From Artocarpus heterophyllus (taxonomy: Eukaryota; Streptophyta; Magnoliopsida; Rosales; Moraceae), in assembly GCA_025403435.1 (NCBI GenBank), contig CM046327.1, positions 18,924,794-18,988,793 of the forward strand: a DNA stretch of 64,000 bases, read 5' to 3'. Numbering within the stretch: the stretch's first letter is position 1; every line of letters starts with the position of its first letter. The notes beneath the pieces are model-generated. The model searched no databases. It had not been told where the DNA came from and saw only the letters and a program-made list of their open reading frames with translations. Of the stretch, positions 49,307-61,163 are shown piece by piece. Both the position numbers and the translations under genes were made by a program.

Positions 49307-49565
49307 TTGATTAAAGAAAAAATTACAATAGACGTCTAAATTATTGTTATGAAATTAAAATCTAACACAATATTTAATATATCCTAAACATGTCCTTAAT
49401 GATATAGTAATTATCTTAATAATATTACATATTGTACTATATAATTACATATAAATAATTTTAATGATATCATTAAGAGACATTTGTAGAATTTTTACAA
49501 ATTAGAGTCATATTTCAATTCAATAAAAGTAATTGAGCCAATTGTCTCATTAACCTTTGATTAAA
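49307..49565. mobile_element. MITE insertion with 9-bp target duplication
   Basis: The 241-bp insert 49316-49556 is absent at the paralogous site near 34250, where a single TTGATTAAA stands. Here TTGATTAAA flanks the insert on both sides (49307-49315, 49557-49565). A 9-bp duplication suggests a Mutator-like element. A related sequence lies at about 54340-54560. Confidence 0.75.
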
Positions 49566-50070
49566 AAATTACCAAGCCCAAAATTCTCTTAAAGTAATTA
49601 TACTTTCTTATCTGACTTACATTACTGCCTATTGGACCATAAAAAAATATATATTAATAAATAAATTTCAACTTTTTACGGTATCAATTAAATATAGAAA
49701 ATGACAATTAACTATCATTTTGTTACATAGTTTTTCTCTTTATTCTTGATGAAAAAAATAATACCTACAAAAAAAAAAAAGAAAGTGAAAAATAGTAATA
49801 ACTGTTGATTTGCTAAAAAGACAACACCAACACGGCCAAAAACAAATAAATAAAAAACATAAAAACCAAAACAACAGGGCTTAAAAAATCCCATAAGAGA
49901 GTTTAATTCCGTTATAAAAAAAATGTTTTTGGTTTTCCATTTTCCAATGAAATGGTTTACCATTAACATGGCAATATTGCGTATATACAAAATGGTTTGC
50001 ACCTTGAGAAATAATCGCGAATTGGCATCTCTGACCCTTAAAAGCACAATCGTCTTGCTTTTTCAACCTA

Positions 50071-50387
50071 CAGGTTGTTTGGCATACCTTGTATTTGACA
50101 GTTAGTGATCCACGTCACTTTATTGGTTATAAATAGTATAAAGCTTTTATATGCAATAATAACAATTAAAAAAATTACTGTTGTGTAAAGCTTTCACATG
50201 CTACAGTAAAAACAGTTATAACCAAAGGTTCTAACCATTTTACCAAAAACCCACATAGTGGTTAAAACCATTGGTTAGAATTGTATACACTGTAGCATGT
50301 GAGAGCTTTACATTGTAGCAACTTTTTTTTACTAACATGTGAAAACTTTACAATATTATAGCATGTGAAAGTTTTATATTATTATAA
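50071..50387. mobile_element. MITE-like element, GTGAGAGCTTTA family (fourth copy)
   Basis: Starts CAGGTTGTTTGG. The paralogous site near 34730 lacks it, which gives approximate ends. Contains AGCATGTGAGAGCTTTACAT and inverted AAGCTTTCACATGCTACAG. Confidence 0.6.
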
Positions 50388-50946
50388 TCTTTTTGTACGA
50401 ATGAATCCTTATCGTGACCACATCCTTTTCCATGAACAACTAAAAAATTTGCACAATAGACGGTTGTTATGGAAATTGAGTTTTGGGTAGTCGCAGGAAC
50501 CACACAAAAAAATAGCGAGTCCTATGATATTAGGTACACAAATATGACTCAACTTATTAGTCTCAGTGGAGCATTTTCTATTTGTCCTCCAAAGTTTGAA
50601 AACTCTCGCTTTGTCCTCGAATTTTAAATTAATCCCATTTAGCCTCCCCTATTAGAATTTTTGTTAAAAATAAACCAGGGAAAAAAAAAGGGAGTATTAC
50701 GATAACAGACTTTCTTTGCAAAACACCACGCGATCATATTTATCTTCCTTTTATTCAGTTTGATCTCAACAGCTCAAAAGAGTAAAAGCCTAAAACATCA
50801 ATTAAGATCTAAACTGCTTCAGAGTCAGAGAAAATTACTTTACACAAGTTCCAAATCCTCGGACAAAGCTTTTTGAAAGGAAGTTATTGTCCTAAAGTTA
50901 CTGCCTTTTTTCTTTTTCTCCTCTCTTTTGGGGTCTCTCACTTTGC

Positions 50947-53620
50947 TCATGCCATCTCTCTTTCGTTTGCCTGCACCGGTTGATCAAGACACCCTAGTTA
51001 ATATCAACACGAAGAAGCTCATGTTTTAGTAACAAAAACCAAATTAAACAAGATTCATAACCAACCTTGAGATTGTTGGTCATATGCATGTCAGAAACCC
51101 AGAAAATCGAGACTTTGAACGAAATGTCGGTTCGATTAACAAGCTCAAATGTGCATACGTCGCCCACTTCCAAATCATTGTCCTCTGCAAACACTTTCCA
51201 ACCTTTACAGACTACAGGTGAAAATTTCCCGGCTTTTGTGCTCCTCAATTGGTACTGTGCAGACCACGATGCACCATTTTCTACCGAAAGAACAACAGGG
51301 CATTCATTCTTAAGGTATCTCTCCGCAAAGTCTAATGGTACAGCCTGCCCAAGAAAACGCAAGAAAGTAAAAAAATTTGGTGACAGTTTCTAGTCTATCA
51401 AGAAAATGTGCCTTCTCTTTCTTCATATACAGGCTGAGAAACTTTACCAACTGCCCCTTAGAACCAGCAGCATATGATGGTTGCATAACAACCTTGAAGA
51501 AAGGGTTTTCAGATTCAAAGACAACTCTTTCGAGAATTTTTGCTTTCTCGACACTTTTTCTTTTTAAGGATCCACGTTGCCGTTCGATGGAGGTATATTT
51601 GGATCTTCTTGCTTGATTTATAGGTATGCTGGTTTCATCAATTATGTTGCCACCGGATTCAGTGTCATTCGTTGGACTTTTTTCCTGCTTCACTTGAACT
51701 TTTCCACCCTCAGGAGCTGAAACGTCTTCGACAACATACACAAGAAACAAGAAAATGTAGGAGAAAAAAATTGTGTATATGTAGAAAGGAAACAGAATCC
51801 TTATTCACCTGTGGGCAAGGGAGGTTCTAGGTTTCCATTAGGGCGGAAAACTACAACTTCCATCAACAACGGTACACCCTTAAGCAGAACAAATATGCAA
51901 ACATCACCTACTTCAAGATTATTTTCTCGAACAAATGTCAACCAACCGGTCATTAAACTTGCATATATTCCCGAATGGTACGCTTTGATATTGTACTTCA
52001 CCGACCAAGTTCCCCTCCTTCCATCTCGAACTGTGAGGTGGATCACACCACTAGATTTTTTCAGATATTTACTTGCGAACGCCTGTGGAAAATTCTAGAC
52101 AAACAAGGAATGAAAGGAAGTAAATTAAGATAATGAGAGCGCATGTTTCAAAGGAAAAATGAAGAATGGAGCGCTGCTCCTTAATAAGCATTTATCTCTT
52201 GTCTGCAAAGTGGATTTAGCAGAAATCAGTATGGGCATGCAAAGTTTTCAAAAGAGTGCTTACCACATGATTACAACGGATATAGGATGGCTGAATTACA
52301 AGCTTAAAAAACGGCTGTTCAGATTTGAAACCACTAGCCTTGTTAAGAGTTGAAAATTTTTCAATCCTTGTCAATGGTTTCATATTGTCCAATTTCCTGT
52401 GGCTTTTAGTGGTAGATTCATCCTTATCACTTGTACCAGGCAAACCATTTTTCTCTGCATTCCATAAAAACAAAACAAGAACAAAAGAATCATGCTTTTT
52501 TGTCAAAAATACAAGAAGTTAAGTAACATGAACATCTTGTTTAAGCCCAAAAGAACAACTTAAAATTGCAAGTAAAACTCCCATACCTTTCATCTCTGAC
52601 TTAGATGTCTCTGAGTTTCCTTTGCTCTCATTCTTTTGTGTTAATTTGTTCTTCCCATGAGCGCCTTCACTTTTACAATGAGAAAAGTTGCTTCTAGTTT
52701 CACCAGTCGGACCGGTTTTCATTCTTTTCGGACGCCAAGAACATGGTAAGAAAGGTTTTTCCCTTGTTTTACAGGAGGGTGAAAATTCATCCAAGATTTG
52801 AATAGAATCATCTTCATTAGCTTCCCTATTAGGAACTCGGAGATCTCCACCAAAACAGACAGGAACAACCGGATAGTCTATCTCGGTAGTACTGGTATCA
52901 AATATGAAAGCGCAAAATTGAGAATTCCCTTCATATTTAAAGATTAACAAGTGGCCTCTAACAATGGAATAGTGCTTAACAAACTCTGGCCAACCCCTCT
53001 CTAACCAAACCTTTCCATCATGTTTTTTCAACTTCATTTCCCATTTTGAGCCACATGGAAGCTTAACAGAAACCGAATCAGATAAAGATTCTCCATATTT
53101 TCTGATAAACTTTTTGGGAATTTGCTGCCAAACCAGTAAAGATGTCTCAAGTAACTCGTGAAAATTAAATTTCAGAATCCAAGCATAAGCAAGAAAAAAT
53201 TATGTATTTAGGCATTATCTTGGCATGTTAAAAAAATGAGACAAAAGGAAAATGGATTATGGTATATTATCAACCATAACACACCCGTTTCAAATAAAGA
53301 ACAGCTACCAGGGGAAAAAATTATGAAAGTGCTCCTCTGTTCAAGCATTGAGAACTGATATAAATTAGAACACACACAAAAAGAGAGAGAGAGAGAGAGA
53401 CAGAGAGAGAGAGGGAAGAGTACAGTACACCGATTTATCCCAAAAAAAGTGCAGTACACCAACTATAAGATTTGAACAAAGCAGAATTATCTGATTTTTG
53501 AAGGCAAGAATTAAAAGGGAGATATGGAAAGCTTACAAGCTTGTTCTCTTGAAGAGTTTCTTCAAGAATTATCTTGAAAAATTGTGGAGTCCTTGGTGAA
53601 AATGTTGGCTGGTTAGACAT
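50947..53620 (-). CDS. B3-domain transcription factor, REM type, late frameshift (copy D)
   Basis: Same seven-exon plan as copy B: 53620-53537, 53124-52587, 52454-52264, 52094-51809, 51716-51448, 51344-51066, 50970-50947. All borders are GT..AG. All three B3 domains are open: FFKIILEETLQ (exon 1) with KKFIRKYGESLSDSV; PFFKLVIQPSY..VGDVCIFVLLKG; PFFKVVMQPSYAAG..VGDVCTFELVNRTD. Relative to copy B one A is missing in exon 6 (near 51090), after the last B3 strand. The frame then reads WVSDMHMTNNLK and stops at TGA in exon 7 (50947), giving about 556 residues and losing the Lys/Arg-rich tail that the other frame of exon 7 encodes down to 50840. Its upstream region also lacks the shared G-box stretch (see 53940). 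It could still make a three-B3 protein. Confidence 0.8.
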
Positions 53621-53939
53621 CTTTGAACTTCTAAAGCTTGAAAATCGGGTTACAAAGGCAGAGACAAATTTATATTAATGCTGTCAATAAAAAAAAAGAA
53701 AAAAGACCATGATATCCAAGCTTCATTAAAATCTGCACAAAAACTAAAAAAGTACGAACAAAATCAATTAAAAAAAATAGCAACAAATAGAGAAAGAAAA
53801 ATCAACCGTAAACAAGATAAAAATATTTTCTAACACTGAAATGGACTTACATTTGTAGCTTCCTTATTTCTTCTCCTCTTTGATTTTGCACGCAAACAAT
53901 TAAACTCAAGTTTCTATGCTCATTTGAAAAATCCGGAAG

Positions 53940-54215
53940 CCATGGAACCTTCACAAGAGCCACCACCCCGCAACCCCTGCCCTCCCTCTGCAGCAAAACC
54001 AACCACCTTCCAATCCCTCCCCATCTCGCCCGAGAAGCCACCCCGTGACCTCCCCCTCCACCCTCCTCGTCACGACCATATCTTGAACCCAGATCTCGTT
54101 AGGGTCATCGAAAGCAGTAGCCGCCCTCGTTGTGGCCCCTCCCTCACATCATCTTGAGATCGAAGGCACCGCTTGAATCGATGAACTGCCCAAGTTTCCT
54201 CAGGAGCCGGATTTT
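53940..54215. other. GC-rich foreign segment replacing the copy D promoter
   Basis: Up to about 53938 the DNA upstream of copy D matches that of copies B and C (CTCATTTGAAAAATCYGGAAG). It then switches to GC-rich sequence (CCGCAACCCCTGCCCTCCCT) unlike the neighbours. On the minus strand 54144-54200 reads KLGQFIDSSGAFDLKMM, perhaps a gene fragment; the family is not recognised. A diverged partial repeat of its outer end lies near 54870-55000. Confidence 0.55.
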
Positions 54216-55674
54216 TTTTTTTCTTCTTTTTTTTTTTTTTTTGTCGTTTGGCTTGCTGAATGTAAAAGCCTTGATTGAGAAAGGTTTAAAAAAATAAAAA
54301 TAAAAATAAAAAGAAAAAATTTCAACATATAACCAAATTATTACCATAAAATTAAAACTTAATACCATAATTAAAATGTTTTTAAAATAACCTTCATAAT
54401 ATGATAATTATTTTAATAATATTATATTTTATAAAATATAATTATATAAAAATTCTTTTAATGATATTGTTTTAAATCATATGTAAAATACTTATAAACT
54501 AGAATAGTATTTTAATTCAATAAATATAATTAAATTATTTATATTATTAACCAAAAAAAAGTAAATTGCTAAGGCATCTCAACTATTATAAAAATGTGCT
54601 GAATTGGTACCCAATTTTTTTTATAGTTGAATTGCTCTAATATTTTAATTTAAGTGTTAAAAAAAAAAAAAAAACCGATTTAACAGTCAAGCGCTTAACT
54701 TTTAACGGTTTTTGATCACGTGATGCCAACATGGCTTGGATTTATTATGAAAACATTAAAATATCCTTAAATAAATTAATAACATATATTTAAAAAAAAA
54801 ACTCAAAGAGAAATAAAAAAAACCAAAATTGACGTCTTCTTCTTCCCTTTTTTTTTCTCTGTTTAAAGAAATGCCCAAGTTTCCTTACCATCGCAGCGCA
54901 AATAATCGAAGGAGCCGAGGGTTTTTTTTTTTCTTTCATTTTTTTTTTTTTGTCTTTTGGCTTGCTGAACGTAAAAAGCCTTGATTGGGAAAGTTTTTTT
55001 TAAAAAAAAATGAAAGGTGAAAAATGAAAACTGGAGTCAGTTGAACGTTGCTAACAGGGATATTTTTAGTAACTTTGATAAAAAAAATTCTATTTTGACG
55101 TTTAGGAATTTAAAGGTTGTTTTGTTAAAATTAAAAAAAAAAGATAGACTAAAATGTTACCTATTAAATAGTTGAGGGACTACTCATATAATTTATTATA
55201 TATATATATATATGAGTATAGTTTCAATAATTACCAAAAAAATTCTAAAAATTAATTAGCATTTAATTTATGAATCTAATTAAAAGAAAATTTAAGTGGA
55301 CAACTTGTTTGTCACATATTTTAAAAAAAATAATGAAAAATATAAATTATACACTTACATGAATTTTGGGTTAAAAACAACCTTTCTCTTCTGATACAAA
55401 GGAAAGAAATAAAAATAAAAATATAAAAAAAGCTATTTTTTCATCCCCTATATTGTTTTCCATATTGACCTAGAATTATATACTCAACAAAAAGAAAAAT
55501 CCATCAAGCACATAGACAAATTTGCAAGCAGTAGGAGAAAATACAATTTTTGAAATGGATTTTACCTTAGAATAACTTTGACTAATTTGCAAGCAGTAGG
55601 GTAGGAGAAAGAAATATTACAAATCAGTTGGTGTGCTCATAAAACTTTGATTTCTTAAAACTCTCCATATTGCT
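54216..55674. other. AT-rich intergenic DNA
   Basis: Contains the repeat of GCCCAAGTTTCCT..TTTGGCTTGCTGAA (54187-54275 and 54868-54985), a MITE-like stretch at 54340-54560 related to 49316-49556, and a TA run near 55198-55213. No gene. Confidence 0.5.
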
Positions 55675-56636
55675 GTCTTTATTCTTCCCACGAAAAGCCT
55701 CTAGTTTTAGAATGAGACAAGCTGCTTCTAGTTTTACCAGTTGGATTGATTTTCAAAAAATCATTTAAGATTTGAATAGAATCATCTTCATTAGCTTTCT
55801 TATCAGGAACTAGGAATTCTCCACCAAAATAGATGCAAACAACAGGGATAATCTATCTCGATAGTACAATTATCAAATATGAAAGTACAAAATTGAGAAT
55901 TCCCTTCATATTTAAGTATTAACAAGTGCAAACTTGGCCAACCCCTTTCTAACCAAACCTTGCCATCATGTTTTTTCAACTTCATTTCCCATTTTAAGCC
56001 ACATGGAAGCTTAACAGAAACCGAATCTGATTAAGTTTCTCCATATTTTCTGACAAATTTTTTGGGAATTTGCTGCCAAACAAGCAAAGATGTCTTAAAT
56101 AACTTGCGATATATCGCTAATTCAATTTCAGAATCCAAGCTTAAGCAAGAAAATCATGTATTTGAGGCATTTTCCTGGCTTGTTAAAAAGGTGAGATAAA
56201 GGAAAACAGGATCTTGGTCTATTATTGATTATCATATACCCCTATCAACTAAGTAATAGCTGCCCAGAAAAGGGCCCACCTAAAGATGCTCCTCTGTTCA
56301 AATTTCAAGAACCTTTGAGAGAGTGCGGTGATCTCCTTTGACAATAGTCTCTTTCTCTCTCTCTCTCTCTCTCTTTGAAACATCTTTTTGCCTCTATAGG
56401 AAATTTTTTCTTTTTTTCATAAATGATCTTGAGGTTTATTAGTCAATACTAAAAGTATAGTGCACCAATTTACTAAAAGATTCGAACAAAGCAGAAATTT
56501 TTTTCGAGGTAGAAATTAGAAGGGAGATCTAGAAGCTTCCAAGCTTGCTCTCTCGAATCGTTTCTTCAAGAATGATCTTGAAAAATTGTGCAGTCTTTGA
56601 TGAAAATGAAGCTGTTGACTGATTATTGTCTGCCAT
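55675..56636 (-). pseudogene. REM-type B3 gene, truncated (copy E)
   Basis: Exon 1 (56636-56541) reads MADNNQSTASFSSKTAQFFK, but its donor is GGAAGC instead of GTAAGC. Exon 2 begins at 56072 (CAAATTCCC) and has TAA at 56033-56031 within what was ETLSDSV. Later sequence (KKHDGKVWLERGWP) has a deletion, and homology ends in the linker near 55675; exons 3-7 are missing. Dead copy, closest to copy B' by its start and upstream DNA. Confidence 0.85.
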
Positions 56637-56991
56637 GCGCTCGGTACAAAATATTTCTGTAGAAGAAACCGACAATGATCCAAACTTCATCATAATCAAC
56701 CCAAAAAAATGAAACAAAAACAAAAAAATCAATCAAAAAAATCTCAGCAAAAAGAAAAAGAAAATGAAAACCAACCAAAAAAAGGATCAAGTACTTTCTA
56801 CTACTAAATGGGCTTGTATTCAGAGTTTTTGATTTTTTTTCTTGCTCTAATATTTTGAGTGCAACAACCAAACTCATGCTGCTGGGCTCATTTGAAAGTA
56901 AAGCAACTATAGTAGTGTAGTATATATATATATATATAGGGAAAGTGGGGTGCTGATTGAGTTTATCATCAATGCGCCATGACGTTACCAC

Positions 56992-56997
56992 CACGTG
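56992..56997. promoter_or_regulatory. G-box upstream of REM copy E
   Basis: CACGTG in GTTACCACCACGTGTTGTTT, about 360 bp upstream of the former start. Confidence 0.5.
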
Positions 56998-57129
56998 TTG
57001 TTTTATCTCTGTGTAGCTAAGATACTCTTAGTCAGAGGTCTTAAGAAACGTGGCATGTGCAAACCAGTCAGGCAACGACAGTGTGGAAAAGCGATAACAT
57101 ATCTTGCGATATAAAAGAATAAACGTATA

Positions 57130-57285
57130 TTGTGTTTGGAAGAACGCAGTTAGGATTATTTTTTTTAGTCATAGATAGTATAAAATTTTTAAATGATATA
57201 GTAATAATAAAAAGGTTATTATAATATAAAATTTTTATATATTATAATAATTGTTTTTATAGGTATGTTATTAAACATTTTTAGA
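57130..57285. mobile_element. Short AT-rich insertion in copy E upstream DNA
   Basis: About 150 bp starting TTGTGTTTGGAAGAACGC interrupt a stretch that is continuous in the paralogous region near 36490 (AAACGTATATTTAGAAATG). It is a small MITE-sized insert with a possible 2-3 bp TA/TTA duplication. Confidence 0.5.
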
Positions 57286-57599
57286 AACGAAAATGAAACA
57301 GACAAAGGCATTGCTAAATAAATAAATATATATAAGGACAATAGCATAGAGAACGACATTCCTCTTTAAAACAATTATGCACTTGATTGGACTATGGCTA
57401 CGTGGTTTGAACACAAAATTTTACCTCGAACGCGAGTTTGACAACAAATTTTAAGTTTGAATTTGAACCATGAACTTGATATTTTGAACCTAAAAGGTAA
57501 CCTAAATCCGAAAATACCACTCTTTCATTTTCAACATTAATTTGAATCTTGTTTTTAAACCATATGTTTTAAATCTCTTTCAAACCAATGAAGTAAATG

Positions 57600-59915
57600 A
57601 ATATATGACATCTATTTTATCATTGGATTGATTCATCCCACATATTCAAAGACTATTTGAAAATATTTCAAAATGGTATAAGTAATCTTTTATATACTGA
57701 CCAACATACTCATAAACTATAATTTTTTCTTTCTTTCTCTTTCTCTCTTTATATATTGGCCAGAATGTTAAGGGTATATTTAAGTATTTTTAATATAAGT
57801 GATGACGTGACTGTAGTATTCTCTGTTAATTTTTTTTATGACATAAATCAATCAAAGCTTAAAATTTGAAGTACCCTATTTTGTATTCTTGGGCTGGGCT
57901 ATCTTCTTTTAAAGGAATGAGAAAATTACTTGTTATGTCACTCTTTTATGTGTATGTTCATGCCACACTTTATTCATGTTATATGTTTAAATTGTGTTAC
58001 ACTGAAATATTTGTGGCATTTATAAAAATTAAGTTTTAAAACATGGCATTCGTGGAAATTCTCCTAAAAAAAGTCATCTTTTAAAACCTACTTTTATAAA
58101 TCCTGTACATGTTTAAGTACAGCACTACTTAAACATGCAATATAAGTAATCATATGGTGGAAATTTTTTAAACATGGAATGAATTAATGTATTTTTTTAC
58201 AACTGTAGCATAACATGTATCCTTTCTTAAGTTGGAAATCAATTGTTTAGGGAAAAAAAATTATCAATTGTTTACGTCTATCCTTTCTTAAGTTGAAAAT
58301 CGCATATATTTGGATTAAACGTCCAAAGTTTGGAAGAGTACATAATGACATAGGTACACAGATATGGCTGTTTTTGTTTATTTTTTGTAATGCTCAGATG
58401 TACTATAGTCGCTGAGCATCACAATTAATAAAATGAGTCTGTGTACCTAGTATTGTACGACTATATATATCCCCTACGCCTACGGAAGATTTTGATGAAA
58501 GGGCAAAAAAAAATTCAAATTGGACAAAAGGCCTCTTTTTTTTTAGAATAAAAAAAACACGTTTTTCTATGTAGATAAACTGTCTCAGTTTTTTTCAACA
58601 GAAAAAGAAAAATGACTGTAACAGAATAAGGAACCTCAACATGTTGAAAAAAAAAAACTGGAACCGTTTTGATGTCTAAAAAACCTTTTTTTTGACACCA
58701 AAAACTGAAAAAAAAAAAACAAGTCTATTTGTCAAAAAAAATTTCTGCCGAGCCTAGTTATCAAATTGCCCCATCCCCTACCACCAAAAACTCAATTTCC
58801 ATAACAACTGTTTATTATAAAATATTGATGGGCACTAGACCCAGCGGCTTTGCTGCTCACCACATGAGGTGGGCCAAGGTGGGCCAACATGCCTGCTTGA
58901 GCGCTCGTTTGGATTTTTTGTGAATGATAAAAGAAATTAGAGTTTTGCATCGTCTAAATGTACAAATAAACATCAATACACAGTGATATTGGATTACCTC
59001 GTTTAACGAGTTGATCTTTTAAATAGAAACTCAAATTTTTAAAAAGTCCAATTTTCGTCAAACCCTCTATCATTTAAATTGATTAAATAATTATTAAGCT
59101 CCCAACTCTCTTAAAATAATTATATTTTCTTATGTTACTTACCTTACTGCCTATTGGGACTCTTAAGAAATAAATTTTCACTTTTTATGCTGTCAATTAA
59201 ATGTACAAAATGACAATTAACTATCATTTCGTTACATAGTTTTCCACTTTATTCTGCAATGTAAATAATTATACCTGAGAAAAAAAAAGATAATAAAGTG
59301 AAAATTAGCGTTAACTGTTCATTTGCTAAAAATGCCAACAAAACCATTCACGGCAAAAAAAAAAAAAAAAACCAAAAACAACAACAACAACTACTGCAAC
59401 AGGGCTTTAAAAATCTTATCAATGGGGATTTTTATAAATATTATCTTTTAAAATTTACTTTTTATAAATACTACACATGTTTATCTATAACACAATTTAA
59501 TATCTAATTTAAATGATAGTGTGACATAACTTTTTTATATGTACTGCATGTAATTTTTTCTTGTCAAAATTCTGTGGTCTTTCATTTTACAAATAAAATG
59601 GTTTGCCATTGTCACGGCGATATGGGGTTTGTATAAAATGGTTTGGCATCATGATAAATACTTGTGAATTGGGATCTCCAACCCTTAAACCGCAATTGTC
59701 TTGCTTTTTAACATAGTTTTTGCAGTCTATTCGCAAGAATGAAACCTGACCATAAAAGGAAAATATTTTTAAAATTATGGTAAGATTGTTTTTAAAATTA
59801 TATTTGGCTATATATGGTAGTGTGTTTTTAACCTAAAACATTTTTAATAAAAAATTATTATTGTAAACATAACAAAATTTATGTCCTAAAACAGTGATTA
59901 TTAATATGATATTAA
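57600..59915. other. AT-rich intergenic DNA with repeat fragments
   Basis: 57935-58075 and 59420-59550 are inverted relatives of each other and of 27940-28080. 58830-58870 repeats the GGGCACTAGACCCAGCGG motif of 45880. 59090-59400 partly matches the 34.2-34.5 kb intergenic block. No supported gene. Confidence 0.5.
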
Positions 59916-60430
59916 TTAATGATGCTAATTAGGACAAAACAATTGCCAAAAAATTTACCAAACAAAAAAATCGTCGATCGAACAATGGAGAAGGGCTACG
60001 ATGTTGGAGTCGCTAGAGGAGGGCCTACAGTGCCAGAGAATGGTGGGTCGCTAACGTTAGTTGACAGAGGGGAGGGGCCTAGAGTGGGCCGATCTTGGAG
60101 TCGCTAGGGTGGGCAATCTCAGAGTCGTCCTTTATTGTCGACAGCGTGGGTTGATGGGAGGAGGGGCCTCAGGTGGGCAGCGAAGGTCGCTGAGAGCAGG
60201 GGCCTAGGTCCTTAGGGTTGTTGGGGTAGGGCGGCGTGAGGATGGTTGGCGAGGGTCGTGCGAGTCGCAGGGCTTCGTTGCATAAGCCGCTATCGTTGGG
60301 ATTCCGACAAGGGATGATTCGCTAGGCATGGCGGACGAGGACGCAACGGGCGATAGGAGCCCTAGTAGAGGATGGTGGCAGCTCATCGATGGCTGCTATT
60401 GTGAGGAGAGAGATCGAGGGAGTGAGACAG
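59916..60430. other. GC-rich patch, unknown origin
   Basis: About 500 bp far richer in G than its surroundings (GGGCCTACAGTGCCAGAGAA and similar), with repeated GGTCGCTGAG/GGAGTCGCTAG phrases. Short frames exist on both strands but none has a recognisable family. It may be a transposon-captured fragment. Just downstream, CTATAAATATAGCC (about 60567-60580) looks like an LTR-type TATA region, but ends could not be fixed. Confidence 0.35.
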
Positions 60431-61163
60431 AATATGATGTAGGAGAAATTAGCTCTATTATTCGTTTTATGTTTTAGCTTTGCTTTGTGATTAACTTATC
60501 GCTATTTGTTCAGTGTATCATTTATTTTAGTGAGTATTATTACCATTGTGTTAAAAGGCTATAAATATAGCCACACTAACTATTGTATTAGAAGACTTAA
60601 ATATTTGAGTATTAAATATAAATTTGAGTGTTTTCTATCTAATTTGAAAATTCACTTCTTGAGGGGCCCTCTTTAGATGGATTTTGGAATGCTTTACATG
60701 TATTAGGTTGGTAAAATTTTATCTTCTCAATTCCGTGGCATCATTTGAAGAGAACGATGAAAACCACCTTTTTTTTGTTTTCATTTTTGGGTCTTAATCT
60801 AAAAATGTCTTCTTCTTGTGTGGGCCCAAAACTTTAACGAATCATGTTTCTAAAATCATCTTTTTTTGTGTTTTTGAAAATGACAAAAACAACTTCTCAA
60901 AATAAAACCAAACGGGAACATATTCTCAAAATGTCAAAATGAGTCAAAAATAGAGGGACTTTTCTTTTGTTTTTGTTTTTTGTTTTCCCCTTGTTGCTAT
61001 TAAAATGGACCGAAGAACTAAAATTACTGTTAACAAAATAGCAAATTAGCTCATTATAAGCTAAGTAGTAGTCGAATAAGCATCTAAACAATTTCATACA
61101 TACATGGAAATTTACCCTACAGCTGATAACACCAGAATTAAAATCTAAATTTGTCCATACAAT
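60431..61163. other. 3' flank of REM copy F
   Basis: AT-rich; no gene seen. Confidence 0.45.

Larger units (their letters stand above)
47923..50839. other. Duplicate of the 32.9-35.2 kb intergenic block
   Basis: Follows the same order as 32.9-35.2 kb with two added elements (49316-49556 and 50071-50387). The G-box position reads CACGCG at 48353-48358. No gene. Confidence 0.7.

Noticed and set aside
53924..54157. Pro-rich 77-codon frame in the GC-rich segment
   Set aside because: Chance frame in GC-rich DNA; the opposite strand is equally open and neither is recognised.
60204..60386. Short frames in the GC-rich patch near 60 kb as a gene
   Set aside because: Both strands are open in places, there is no domain or plausible splice structure, and direct phrase repeats suggest repeat DNA.
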